From Weimeria sp002480925 (lineage in GTDB: Bacteria; Bacillota; Clostridia; Lachnospirales; Lachnospiraceae), in NCBI RefSeq assembly GCF_052064335.1, contig NZ_JBQHVU010000005.1, forward strand, positions 1 through 64,000: 64,000 nucleotides of DNA. The letters run 5' to 3'. Position numbers and translations under genes: made by a program. Positions 1 to 6,349 of this stretch are shown here, in pieces (position 1 is the stretch's first letter; each line of letters starts with the position of its first letter). The notes below the pieces were generated by a model that worked only from the letters and a program-made list of their open reading frames with translations, did not search any database and was not told the origin of the DNA.

Positions 1-53
1 ACAATTAGGACACAGATCCTGCAAAACCTGTCTGCAGCTCCTTTATTGCTGGT

Positions 54-106
54 GAGAGAAAGAACGTCTTTTGCGGAAGGGTGGTTCTTTCTCTCTTTTT
101 TTGTTT
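54..106 (+). terminator. intrinsic terminator of a gene left of the window
   Basis: A perfect 12-bp stem (54-65 with 84-95) with an 18-nt loop is followed by a run of T residues. It would end a gene lying before the window. The first 50 bases are too short to name that gene. Confidence 0.85.
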
Positions 107-173
107 TTATGTAACATGTATATACTAAAAAAGCGTGCCGCAAAATGCAACACGCTCTGGTAGGAATATTTAG

Positions 174-296
174 TTAACTCAGATAATAAAATGCAGTTTT
201 TGTGACGCCGGAGGGAATTTTAATTTGGCGTATGACAGCGAGGACGGCATAGAGATCATATACGAGATGAGATATGAGCCTGCTGATGAGTCTTGA
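174..296 (+). other. short open stretch, possible small-gene remnant
   Basis: The frame ending at the TGA at 294-296 is open back to 174 and reads protein-like, with a CSFC pair, then NLAYDSEDGIEIIYEMR and an acidic end. It has no ATG, GTG or TTG start with a ribosome binding site, and a stop lies just before 174. It may be the 3' end of a decayed small protein gene or chance. Nothing else is seen in 107-327 except a small hairpin (AGCGTG...CACGCT near 131-155). Confidence 0.2.
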
Positions 297-327
297 AATT
301 GTGAGAAAATATGAAGAAATTGTGAAA

Positions 328-354
328 TTAGCACTCACCACTTGACAGTGCTAA
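328..354. promoter_or_regulatory. CIRCE operator (HrcA binding site) for hsp20
   Basis: TTAGCACTC-N9-CAGTGCTAA differs at one position from the classical CIRCE inverted repeat TTAGCACTC-N9-GAGTGCTAA. It overlaps the -35 box of the hsp20 promoter, the usual position for repression by HrcA. hrcA itself is not in the window. Confidence 0.9.
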
Positions 355-370
355 CAAATCGTGATATAAC
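342..370 (+). promoter_or_regulatory. hsp20 promoter
   Basis: TTGACA (342-347), a 17-bp spacer and TATAAC (365-370) make a near-consensus vegetative sigma promoter. The -35 box lies inside the CIRCE element. The expected transcript has a leader of about 155 nt before the hsp20 start. Confidence 0.85.
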
Positions 371-446
371 TATAGTCGAAGATCAAGGAAGAGGAAAAAT
401 AAAGGATCCGAATCCTGATCGGGGCTGTTCTTACGAAGGAGCACAG

Positions 447-470
447 ATGAGTGAAGCAGGTACCTCGTAA
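447..470 (+). other. possible 7-codon upstream ORF in the hsp20 leader
   Basis: An ATG at 447 follows GAAGGAG (435-441) at good spacing and opens a frame M-S-E-A-G-T-S-stop. The bases around it (TTACGAAGG... and ...CCTCGTAA) can pair, which would hide this ribosome binding site. It lies entirely within the leader between promoter and hsp20. Whether it is translated is unknown. Confidence 0.3.
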
Positions 471-534
471 GGACTTCATAAATATCAGGCAGTGCCTGCA
501 GGTTGCAGACACCATAGAGATTGGAGTGATTTGT

Positions 535-993
535 ATGATGATGCCGAGTATTTTTGGAGAAAGCTTATTTGACGATTTTGATGACTGGTTTGATTTCAGG
601 ATGCCGAAGATGCCTGATGTGGACAGAGTTCTGTACGGCAGGAATGCCAGGAATATGATGAAGACAGATGTCAGGGAGAAGGATGGCAAGTATGAGATGT
701 CTATCGATCTGCCTGGCTTCGACAAAAATGATGTGAAGGTAGCATTAAATGACGGATACCTCACTATCAGTGCAGAGAAGGGCCTTGACAAGGAAGACAA
801 GGATAAGAATAAGAAGTATCTCAGGAAAGAGAGATATGAGGGCTCTATGACCAGGAGCTTCTATGTGGGTGACGATATCACAGACAAGGATATAAATGCA
901 AGCTACAAGAACGGAGTTCTGACCCTTGAGCTTCCTAAGAAGGATCAGAAGCAGATCGAGAAGAATGATTCTCATCTGATCGAGGTTCACTAA
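535..993 (+). CDS. Hsp20/alpha-crystallin family small heat shock protein
   Basis: ATP-independent holdase chaperone of 152 aa that keeps unfolding proteins soluble in the cytosol. The N-terminus MMMPSIFGESLFDDF is typical of clostridial Hsp20 proteins, and the alpha-crystallin domain spans about residues 38-140, with the conserved A-x-x-x-N-G-V-L signature (ASYKNGVLTLELPK) near its end. The start at 535 is chosen because GGAG sits 8 nt upstream and the family N-terminus begins there. A longer in-frame GTG reading from 451 adds residues not seen in the family. The gene is monocistronic, with a CIRCE-controlled promoter upstream and a strong terminator downstream. Confidence 0.93.
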   Translation: MMMPSIFGESLFDDFDDWFDFRMPKMPDVDRVLYGRNARNMMKTDVREKDGKYEMSIDLPGFDKNDVKVALNDGYLTISAEKGLDKEDKDKNKKYLRKERYEGSMTRSFYVGDDITDKDINASYKNGVLTLELPKKDQKQIEKNDSHLIEVH

Positions 994-999
994 GTCCTG

Positions 1000-1070
1000 C
1001 CGGCGTTAAGCGCCGGAATGGATCTGAATGAGCTGTGAGAACAAGGAGTTTCTCACAGCTCTTTATTTTT
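1000..1070 (+). terminator. terminator region after hsp20
   Basis: A small GC-rich hairpin (CCGGCG/CGCCGG, 1000-1016) is followed by the real terminator: a perfect 12-bp stem, 1030-1041 with 1050-1061, then TTTATTTTT. Confidence 0.9.
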
Positions 1071-1179
1071 GCAAAAAATAAAGGTACAAATATAAAAACG
1101 GGCTTTTTATTCTCTGCTGTTTTTAGTATAATAATGAAAGCAACTGAGTAATTTATATTAAGAGAGGAAATGTATCGCA

Positions 1180-1860
1180 ATGAATTATCAGATTATCGGG
1201 GACAACGACTGTCCGCTTGTAGAGTTTCGTATGGACAGGGGCGAGGGACTTCTGATCGAGAGAGGATCGATGGCCTATATGAACGGGATTGAGCTTCAGG
1301 GGAAGCTTAATTCCAGAGGCGGGCTTCTTGGGGCTATTGGGAGAAGCATCGCCGGCGGTGAGAGCATGTTTATCACAAATGCATGCGCCGTGCAGGATGG
1401 TGCTGTACTGGGTGTTGCGCCTGCTATTCCAGGCGAGATAAAGAAGCTTACTGTCGGCAGCAGGCAGTACAGGCTTAACACCGGTGCTTTTCTTGCCTGT
1501 GCCAGCTCTGTGAATTACAACATAGTGACACAGAAGCTTTCGCATGCCTTCTTTGGAGGGACCGGAGGTCTTTTCGTGATGGAGACCATAGGCCAGGGGG
1601 ATCTGCTTGTGAATGCATTCGGGAGTCTGATCACCCTTGAGGTCACGCCGGATCATCCGATCACCGTGGACAATGAGCAGGTGGTCGCCTGGGATGCAAG
1701 TCTTGACTACAGGATAGAGATCGCCTCAGGCATGTTTGGATTCATGACCGGGGAGGGCTTAGTCAACAGGTTCAGCGGCAGTGGAGAGGTCATTATCCAG
1801 ACCAGAAATCTCAGAAGTCTGGCAGATAGCCTGTCAAAATATATACCGAAGGGAAACTGA
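1180..1860 (+). CDS. AIM24 / TIGR00266 family protein
   Basis: 226 aa, matching the usual size of the AIM24 family, which folds as a trimeric beta structure with no settled biochemical role in bacteria. Family features visible are the early GLLIERGSMAYM segment, the glycine-rich RGGLLGAIGRSIAGGES stretch and the late VAWDASLDY motif. No signal peptide or membrane segment is seen, so it is probably cytosolic. TATAAT at 1127-1132 could be its -10 box. The ribosome binding site GAGAGG is about 12 nt from the ATG, rather far. A terminator at 1940-1974 closes the unit, so it is transcribed alone. Confidence 0.85.
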   Translation: MNYQIIGDNDCPLVEFRMDRGEGLLIERGSMAYMNGIELQGKLNSRGGLLGAIGRSIAGGESMFITNACAVQDGAVLGVAPAIPGEIKKLTVGSRQYRLNTGAFLACASSVNYNIVTQKLSHAFFGGTGGLFVMETIGQGDLLVNAFGSLITLEVTPDHPITVDNEQVVAWDASLDYRIEIASGMFGFMTGEGLVNRFSGSGEVIIQTRNLRSLADSLSKYIPKGN

Positions 1861-1939
1861 TATGGGAAAGGGGATTACCCTGGACGCAATGTAGACACTT
1901 TCTTCTGGTGATAGATACTGCAGATACCGGTGATATCAC

Positions 1940-1974
1940 AAAAAAGCTGTCGTCAAAAGACGACAGCTTTTTTA
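1940..1974 (+). terminator. terminator after the AIM24 gene
   Basis: AAAAAGCTGTCGTC pairs perfectly with GACGACAGCTTTTT around an AAAA loop. Flanking A and T runs make it potentially bidirectional. Confidence 0.9.
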
Positions 1975-2043
1975 ATGTCCGGATCGCTTCAGTATTAAGG
2001 TGGATATTGCGACATAAGGGCCTTTGTAAAATGTCCTGACGAT

Positions 2044-2071
2044 TGAGTTTACAGCGGATTATATATATAAT
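2044..2071 (+). promoter_or_regulatory. promoter of the flavin reductase gene
   Basis: TTGAGT (2044-2049), a 16-bp spacer and TATAAT (2066-2071) lie 35 bp before the start codon. Confidence 0.7.
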
Positions 2072-2106
2072 GATGGAAATTGTTCAATAAAAGAAAGGTA
2101 ATAGCT

Positions 2107-2682
2107 ATGAAAGAGATCTGGAAACCGGGAAATATGCTCTATCCCATCCCCGCTGTACTGGTATCGACGAGGGGAGTCGATGGGAAGGACAATCTTTTCA
2201 CTGTGGCCTGGACCGGCACCATCTGCACAAATCCTCCAATGGTTTATATATCTGTAAGAAAGAGCAGGTTTTCCTATAAGGCTCTCCATCAGACCGGGGT
2301 TTTCGCTATAAATCTGACCACAGAAAAGCTTGCTAGAGCGACCGATTACTGCGGTGTGGTCAGCGGCTCGTCCCATGATAAATGGAAGGAATGTCATCTC
2401 ACAAAAGAGGAGGCAAAGGAAATCCCGGTATCTCTTGTAGCAGAAAGCCCGGTCAATATCGAGTGCCGTATCACAGAGGAAAAAGAGCTTGGAAGCCATG
2501 TATGTATGATGGCACGGGTTCTCTCTGTCCATGCCGATGCAGATTTAATAGATCTAAACGGTGCCTTCAGGCTTGAAGCAGCTCATCCGATCGTATACTC
2601 GCACGGGACTTATTTTTCCCTGGGGAAAAGGATAGGGAAATTCGGCTTCGCAGTGAAAAAAAGATCGAGGGATAAGAGATAA
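2107..2682 (+). CDS. flavin reductase family protein
   Basis: 191-aa FMN-binding split-barrel protein of the flavin reductase/DIM6-NTAB group; members bind FMN and pass electrons from NAD(P)H or a partner. Family features are the N-terminal YPIPAVLVSTRG strand, TNPPMVYISVRKSRFSY, the FAINLTTEKLA segment, and SSHDKWK in the flavin-contact region. ATG 2107 is preferred over the GTG/TTG-like upstream start because AAGAAAGG lies just upstream and the family begins close to this Met. The gene sits alone behind its own promoter, 96 bp before the glutathione peroxidase gene. Electron acceptor and physiological role cannot be read from the sequence. Confidence 0.85.
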   Translation: MKEIWKPGNMLYPIPAVLVSTRGVDGKDNLFTVAWTGTICTNPPMVYISVRKSRFSYKALHQTGVFAINLTTEKLARATDYCGVVSGSSHDKWKECHLTKEEAKEIPVSLVAESPVNIECRITEEKELGSHVCMMARVLSVHADADLIDLNGAFRLEAAHPIVYSHGTYFSLGKRIGKFGFAVKKRSRDKR

Positions 2683-2700
2683 AAATGAGCATTATTCTAC

Positions 2701-2728
2701 TTGACATTCCAAATAGATTTGATACAAT
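2701..2728 (+). promoter_or_regulatory. promoter of the glutathione peroxidase gene
   Basis: TTGACA (2701-2706) and TACAAT (2723-2728) with a 16-bp spacer. Confidence 0.75.
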
Positions 2729-2778
2729 TAAAAAGTACACAATGTAAATGAGTGTCGGTCTTAAAGGAGAAGAAATAT

Positions 2779-3351
2779 ATGGCTACAGTATATGACTTTA
2801 CAGTAAAGGACAGAAATGGCAATGACGTAAGTCTTTCGGAATACAGAGGTAAGGTCCTTCTGATAGTAAACACTGCTACCGGATGCGGATTTACACCTCA
2901 TTACAAGCCGCTCGAGGAGATGTATGAGGATCTTAAGGACAGGGGCTTTGAGATACTTGATTTCCCTTGCAACCAGTTCGCGGACCAGGCCCCTGGCAGC
3001 GGAGATGAGATCCATGAATTCTGCACGCTGAAGTATGGAACGACCTTCCCGCAGTTTGAGAAGATCGATGTGAACGGTGATAATGCAGCTCCGCTCTTTG
3101 TCTATCTGTCTGAAGAAAAACCTTTCAAGGGCTTTGGAAAGGGGATAAAGAACGCGGCTCTTAATAAATTCTCCGAAGTGAACAATAAGAAATTCGGTGA
3201 AAAGGCATATATCAGATGGAATTTCACGAAGTTTCTCGTTGATCGTGACGGAAATGTCTTAAGACGCTTCGAGCCTACCGAGGATATGAAGCTTGTCAGA
3301 GAAGAGGTAGAAGCTGCTTGTAACAGAAGCAATCCTTCGTGTGAGAATTGA
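2779..3351 (+). CDS. glutathione peroxidase family thiol peroxidase
   Basis: 190-aa cytosolic peroxidase that reduces hydrogen or organic peroxides. In bacteria of this group thioredoxin is the likelier reductant than glutathione. The peroxidatic residue is Cys36 (TATGCGFT, encoded by TGC, so not selenocysteine). The other catalytic residues are in the FPCNQF motif (Gln) and RWNFTKFLVD (Trp and Asn). The start at 2779 follows AAAGGAGA at ideal spacing; the GTG at 2752 would add nine unmatched residues. It is monocistronic between a clear promoter and a terminator at 3364. Confidence 0.92.
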   Translation: MATVYDFTVKDRNGNDVSLSEYRGKVLLIVNTATGCGFTPHYKPLEEMYEDLKDRGFEILDFPCNQFADQAPGSGDEIHEFCTLKYGTTFPQFEKIDVNGDNAAPLFVYLSEEKPFKGFGKGIKNAALNKFSEVNNKKFGEKAYIRWNFTKFLVDRDGNVLRRFEPTEDMKLVREEVEAACNRSNPSCEN

Positions 3352-3363
3352 TGATCCTCCTTT

Positions 3364-3396
3364 AGACCCGGTCAGCCTCTGACCGGGTCTTTATTT
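3364..3396 (+). terminator. terminator after the glutathione peroxidase gene
   Basis: A perfect 12-bp stem, AGACCCGGTCAG with CTGACCGGGTCT around a 3-nt loop, is followed by TTATTT. Confidence 0.92.
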
Positions 3397-3561
3397 ATAA
3401 TCAGAATGAAGCTAAAGCCTGAAAGCAGTCCATTCTCTGCCTGCGACAGCCTTCTGATCCTATTGTACACAAGGGGATTGACTTGTCAAATAATCCTTGT
3501 AACCATTCCAAAAATTATGATAGAATAATATGAAAAAAGTGAAGAAGAAAAAGGAGAAGCC

Positions 3562-3864
3562 ATGGTAAAGCATATAATTCTCTGGCAGCTAAAGGATGAG
3601 CTGTCAGATCAGCAGAAGAGTCAGATAAGGTCGGAGATAAAGAAGGGACTTGAGGATCTGGCAGGAAGGATAGATGGACTTGTGGAGATCCATGTGCAGG
3701 ATAAGTGCCTGCCGTCGTCGAATGCGGATCTGATGCTTGAAGTCACTCTGTCAGATCAGAAAGCTCTGGAGGCCTATGCGGTAAATCCGCTGCATGTGAG
3801 GGTAAAGGACAGCCTTATCGCACCAAATGTCAAGTCCAGGGTATGTATTGATTACGAGGTCTAA
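3562..3864 (+). CDS. Dabb family protein (stress-responsive A/B barrel)
   Basis: 100-aa ferredoxin-like alpha/beta barrel protein. The N-terminus MVKHIILWQLKDE and the C-terminal HxxV-type segment (NPLHVRVKDSL) are typical of the Dabb family, whose small dimeric members rarely have an assigned reaction. AAAGGAG is close upstream of the ATG. A weak promoter, TTGTAA-18-TAGAAT (3497-3526), precedes it. It is followed without a terminator by a broken frame and then the GGDEF gene, so the three may share a transcript. Confidence 0.85.
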   Translation: MVKHIILWQLKDELSDQQKSQIRSEIKKGLEDLAGRIDGLVEIHVQDKCLPSSNADLMLEVTLSDQKALEAYAVNPLHVRVKDSLIAPNVKSRVCIDYEV

Positions 3865-3891
3865 GATGAAGCAGGGGGTGGGTGCCATGGA

Positions 3892-4197
3892 TTGTCTTGC
3901 GATCTGGTATACATTCCAGTACGGGAAAATAAAGGGGAAGCTTATAGTGATCGCAGTCATATGCCCGGTTCTGGCGGTTCCATGCTGCCCGGATGAAAAA
4001 AGGAGGTATATGATGAGGAGCATAAGAGGTATCTGTATGAATCGCTTGAACGGATGAAGAATCCATTCTATGTTGAGAAACTCGTTTACTATGGATATAA
4101 GGTGCCGGAGAAGTACAGGAAATACTGCCCGGCTGAAAATATGCCTGTGTCTTTTTATCTGAGAGATGCTTATGAAGAATTTGAAGTTAGATCTTAG
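3892..4197 (+). pseudogene. broken small gene between Dabb and the GGDEF gene
   Basis: One reading frame carries protein-like sequence on both sides of a TGA at 3994-3996. Before it are segments such as VYIPVRENKGEAYSDRSH; after it come EVYDEEHKRYLYESLERMK and KVPEKYRKYCPAENM, ending at TAG 4195-4197. The 3' part lacks a usable start codon. The end overlaps the start of the GGDEF gene by about 26 bp, as translationally coupled genes do. Either a nonsense mutation split a gene of about 100 codons or a frameshift joins another frame (ATG at 3866). I do not recognise the family. Confidence 0.4.
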
Positions 4198-5950
4198 GCA
4201 GAGAATATGTGTGACGTTAGTTTGTCTTATCATGTCGTCGGGTGTGATCATACAGGCGGTTATGTCATATAAGATAGATATTGCGCAGCAGAAGGAAAGA
4301 GCAAGGCTCAATGCAAAGGTGTATGCAGAGGAGCTTAGGAACGATTTCGAGAATGGACATAATATCACTGATGCAGTGGAGGATACGGTCATAGCTTCTA
4401 ATGGTAAGGTAAATAATTTTGAGGCTGTGGCGTCTCATGAGATGGAGGATTATATATCGAGCATACAGCTGGCTCCTGATTCAAAGGTAGAGTATATATA
4501 TCCTCTGAAGGGCAATGAGGACGGTAAGATAGACCTTATGGCTTATAAGGGACGCAGGGAGATCGTAAGTTACAGCATCAGGAACAGAAAGGCCTCAATG
4601 CAGGGTCCATTTGAGCTGAAGCAGGGAGGCTACGGCATTGCTGTCAGGAATCCTATATATATCAGACAGAAGGATGGGACAAGGAAGTACTGGGGCCTTT
4701 CGATAGTGATAATAAAGGTCCCGGATATATTTGACAAGACGCTGGGTGCGCTGGAATCGTTCGGCTATGACTATTGTCTGGATACGACATATTCGCCTAT
4801 TTCTTTGAAAAGCGTAAGAGTAGCCTCATCCACAGGTGATAATGTAAAGCTTGTCAATCCTGTCAGTGCTAAGTTTCAGGCCGGAGGCTGCACCTGGACT
4901 CTTAATGTGGAAAGGGTGGGAGGATGGAGCTCTGCCAGACTTCTTACCGTCTTGCTCTCAGGCCTGTTTTTAGTGATCTTTTCAACTGTGATCACATATC
5001 TGCTGCTGCGTACGAAAAAGCAGCATAAGGAGCTTGTGAGGGCGGCTACGACAGATGAGCTGACCGGACTGTTAAGCCGCAGAGGCTTCATAGAGACCTT
5101 GACGAAGGAAATGAGCAGGGATAAGGATAAGATGGTGACGGCTGTTTTTATCGATCTCGATGATTTCAAGCAGATAAACGACCTCTATGGGCATGTGACT
5201 GGGGACGCTGCTCTTGTGAATCTGGCAAATAATCTGATCGCAGCATTCCCGAAATCGTCTATAATCGGACGTACCGGCGGAGACGAGTTCTGCGTAATGA
5301 TAATAGGTAAGAGCCCTGAGGAAAGTGAGAGACTTATAAGGGAGGCTGTTGGAAAGGATCAGACCTTCTTTTTCGAGAACAAGAAATACAGCTATACCAT
5401 ATCTGCGGGATATGTTGATTATCCTGGTCAGACTGACGATCTAAAAAAGCTCATCAACTATGCTGATGAGGCTCTCTATTCCGCCAAGCTGGCAGGCAAG
5501 CACAGATGCGTGAGGTTCGATAGCTCTATGGCAGATATCAAGCGCACACAGCTTGGCTTCTCGTTCAAGACACTTGCAGAGGGTATACCTGGAGCCTTTA
5601 TGATATATTGTGCGCAGGGCCGTGAGGATATTCTTTTTGCAAATAACGACCTGATAAATATGATGGGATGCAGGGATCTGGATGAATTTATTTCTCTTAC
5701 AGGGGGAAGCTTCAGAGGTTTTGTACATCCTGATGATCTGGACCTGGTCGAGACATCCATCTGGCAGCAGATGCTGGAGAGAAGGGATGATCCGTTTCAT
5801 CGTGATGACTATGTCGAGTACCGGGTGAAGAAAAAGGACGGAAGCATTCTTTCTGTAGTGGATATAGGAAGACTTATTAGCACAGAGAATTATGGTGAGA
5901 TATTCTTTGTCTTCATCAGGACCAAGGGTGAGCTTGCCATTAACGTCTAA
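4172..5950 (+). CDS. membrane diguanylate cyclase with C-terminal PAS domain
   Basis: 592 aa. A transmembrane segment near residues 10-30 and another near 255-280 (LLTVLLSGLFLVIFSTVITY) enclose an extracytoplasmic sensory region. A cytoplasmic GGDEF domain follows (about 290-455) with an intact active site, GRTGGDEFCVMI, so it should make cyclic-di-GMP. No RxxD inhibitory site stands at the usual place before GGDEF (the bases encode FPKSSIIGRT there). Residues about 465-590 form a PAS fold (FVHPDDLDLVE), an unusual position after the cyclase. The start at 4172 is chosen because GAGAG lies 6 nt upstream; ATG 4166 touches it. The downstream EAL protein is a plausible antagonist. Confidence 0.88.
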   Translation: MKNLKLDLRQRICVTLVCLIMSSGVIIQAVMSYKIDIAQQKERARLNAKVYAEELRNDFENGHNITDAVEDTVIASNGKVNNFEAVASHEMEDYISSIQLAPDSKVEYIYPLKGNEDGKIDLMAYKGRREIVSYSIRNRKASMQGPFELKQGGYGIAVRNPIYIRQKDGTRKYWGLSIVIIKVPDIFDKTLGALESFGYDYCLDTTYSPISLKSVRVASSTGDNVKLVNPVSAKFQAGGCTWTLNVERVGGWSSARLLTVLLSGLFLVIFSTVITYLLLRTKKQHKELVRAATTDELTGLLSRRGFIETLTKEMSRDKDKMVTAVFIDLDDFKQINDLYGHVTGDAALVNLANNLIAAFPKSSIIGRTGGDEFCVMIIGKSPEESERLIREAVGKDQTFFFENKKYSYTISAGYVDYPGQTDDLKKLINYADEALYSAKLAGKHRCVRFDSSMADIKRTQLGFSFKTLAEGIPGAFMIYCAQGREDILFANNDLINMMGCRDLDEFISLTGGSFRGFVHPDDLDLVETSIWQQMLERRDDPFHRDDYVEYRVKKKDGSILSVVDIGRLISTENYGEIFFVFIRTKGELAINV

Positions 5951-5976
5951 AGAAGACATTAAGCTTCGCGATCTTT

Positions 5977-6186
5977 GTGGTATTCTTTATCCTGATGGAA
6001 TATATTTCATTTAAGATAACTAATGCGACCAATGGATTTGAGCTCTCGATAGGAGCAAATGGGCTCAGTTTCTATCAGGCAGGAGATGCGGCAAGAGCGA
6101 CCGCTTCACTAGCTTTGCAGCTGGGATTTTCGGCCGTGGCAATTGGGCTGTCGTCCTATCTTCTTGACAAAAAGGTGGATCTGTAA
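5977..6186 (+). CDS. small two-helix membrane protein
   Basis: About 69 aa, unrecognised. It has two hydrophobic helices: one at the very N-terminus (VVFFILMEYISF) and one near the C-terminus (ASLALQLGFSAVAIGLSSYLL), separated by a soluble loop, and ends in KKVDL. The start is doubtful. GTG 5977 has no ribosome binding site, while the frame is open upstream to 5944, just behind the GGDEF stop, so translation may be coupled to the GGDEF gene. A clear terminator follows at 6191, making it the last gene of that unit. Confidence 0.5.
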   Translation: MVFFILMEYISFKITNATNGFELSIGANGLSFYQAGDAARATASLALQLGFSAVAIGLSSYLLDKKVDL

Positions 6187-6190
6187 GGAC

Positions 6191-6217
6191 AAAGACGCGA
6201 GAGATCGCGTCTTTTTG
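6191..6217 (+). terminator. terminator ending the GGDEF unit
   Basis: A 10-bp stem, AAAGACGCGA with TCGCGTCTTT around GAGA, is followed by T residues. Confidence 0.9.
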
Positions 6218-6262
6218 ATTTACATTTCCGCTGAGTTGGATTATATTATATCTAGAGGTTGA

Positions 6263-6276
6263 CCGGTTCGAACCGG
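6263..6276. promoter_or_regulatory. perfect 14-bp palindrome upstream of the EAL gene
   Basis: CCGGTTCGAACCGG lies just after a likely -10 box (TATATT at 6242-6247) and 74 bp before the EAL start codon. A second, shorter dyad, TCACA-N4-TGTGA, follows at 6289-6302. Either could be an operator or a leader hairpin. Confidence 0.4.
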
Positions 6277-6349
6277 ATTGGATTTATGTCACAATGGTGT
6301 GATGAGCAGGAAACGGCAGGATTTTCTTTTTGAGTTTTATGGAGGATTT

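Noticed and set aside
451..534. GTG start at 451 for hsp20
   Set aside because: The added 28 residues do not resemble Hsp20 proteins, and ATG 535 has GGAG at 8 nt.
2884..2889. Selenocysteine in the glutathione peroxidase
   Set aside because: The active-site codon is TGC, not TGA.
6263..6276. GGTTCGAACC inside the palindrome looks like a tRNA T-loop
   Set aside because: No acceptor, D or anticodon stem can be formed around it; it is better read as a 14-bp palindrome.
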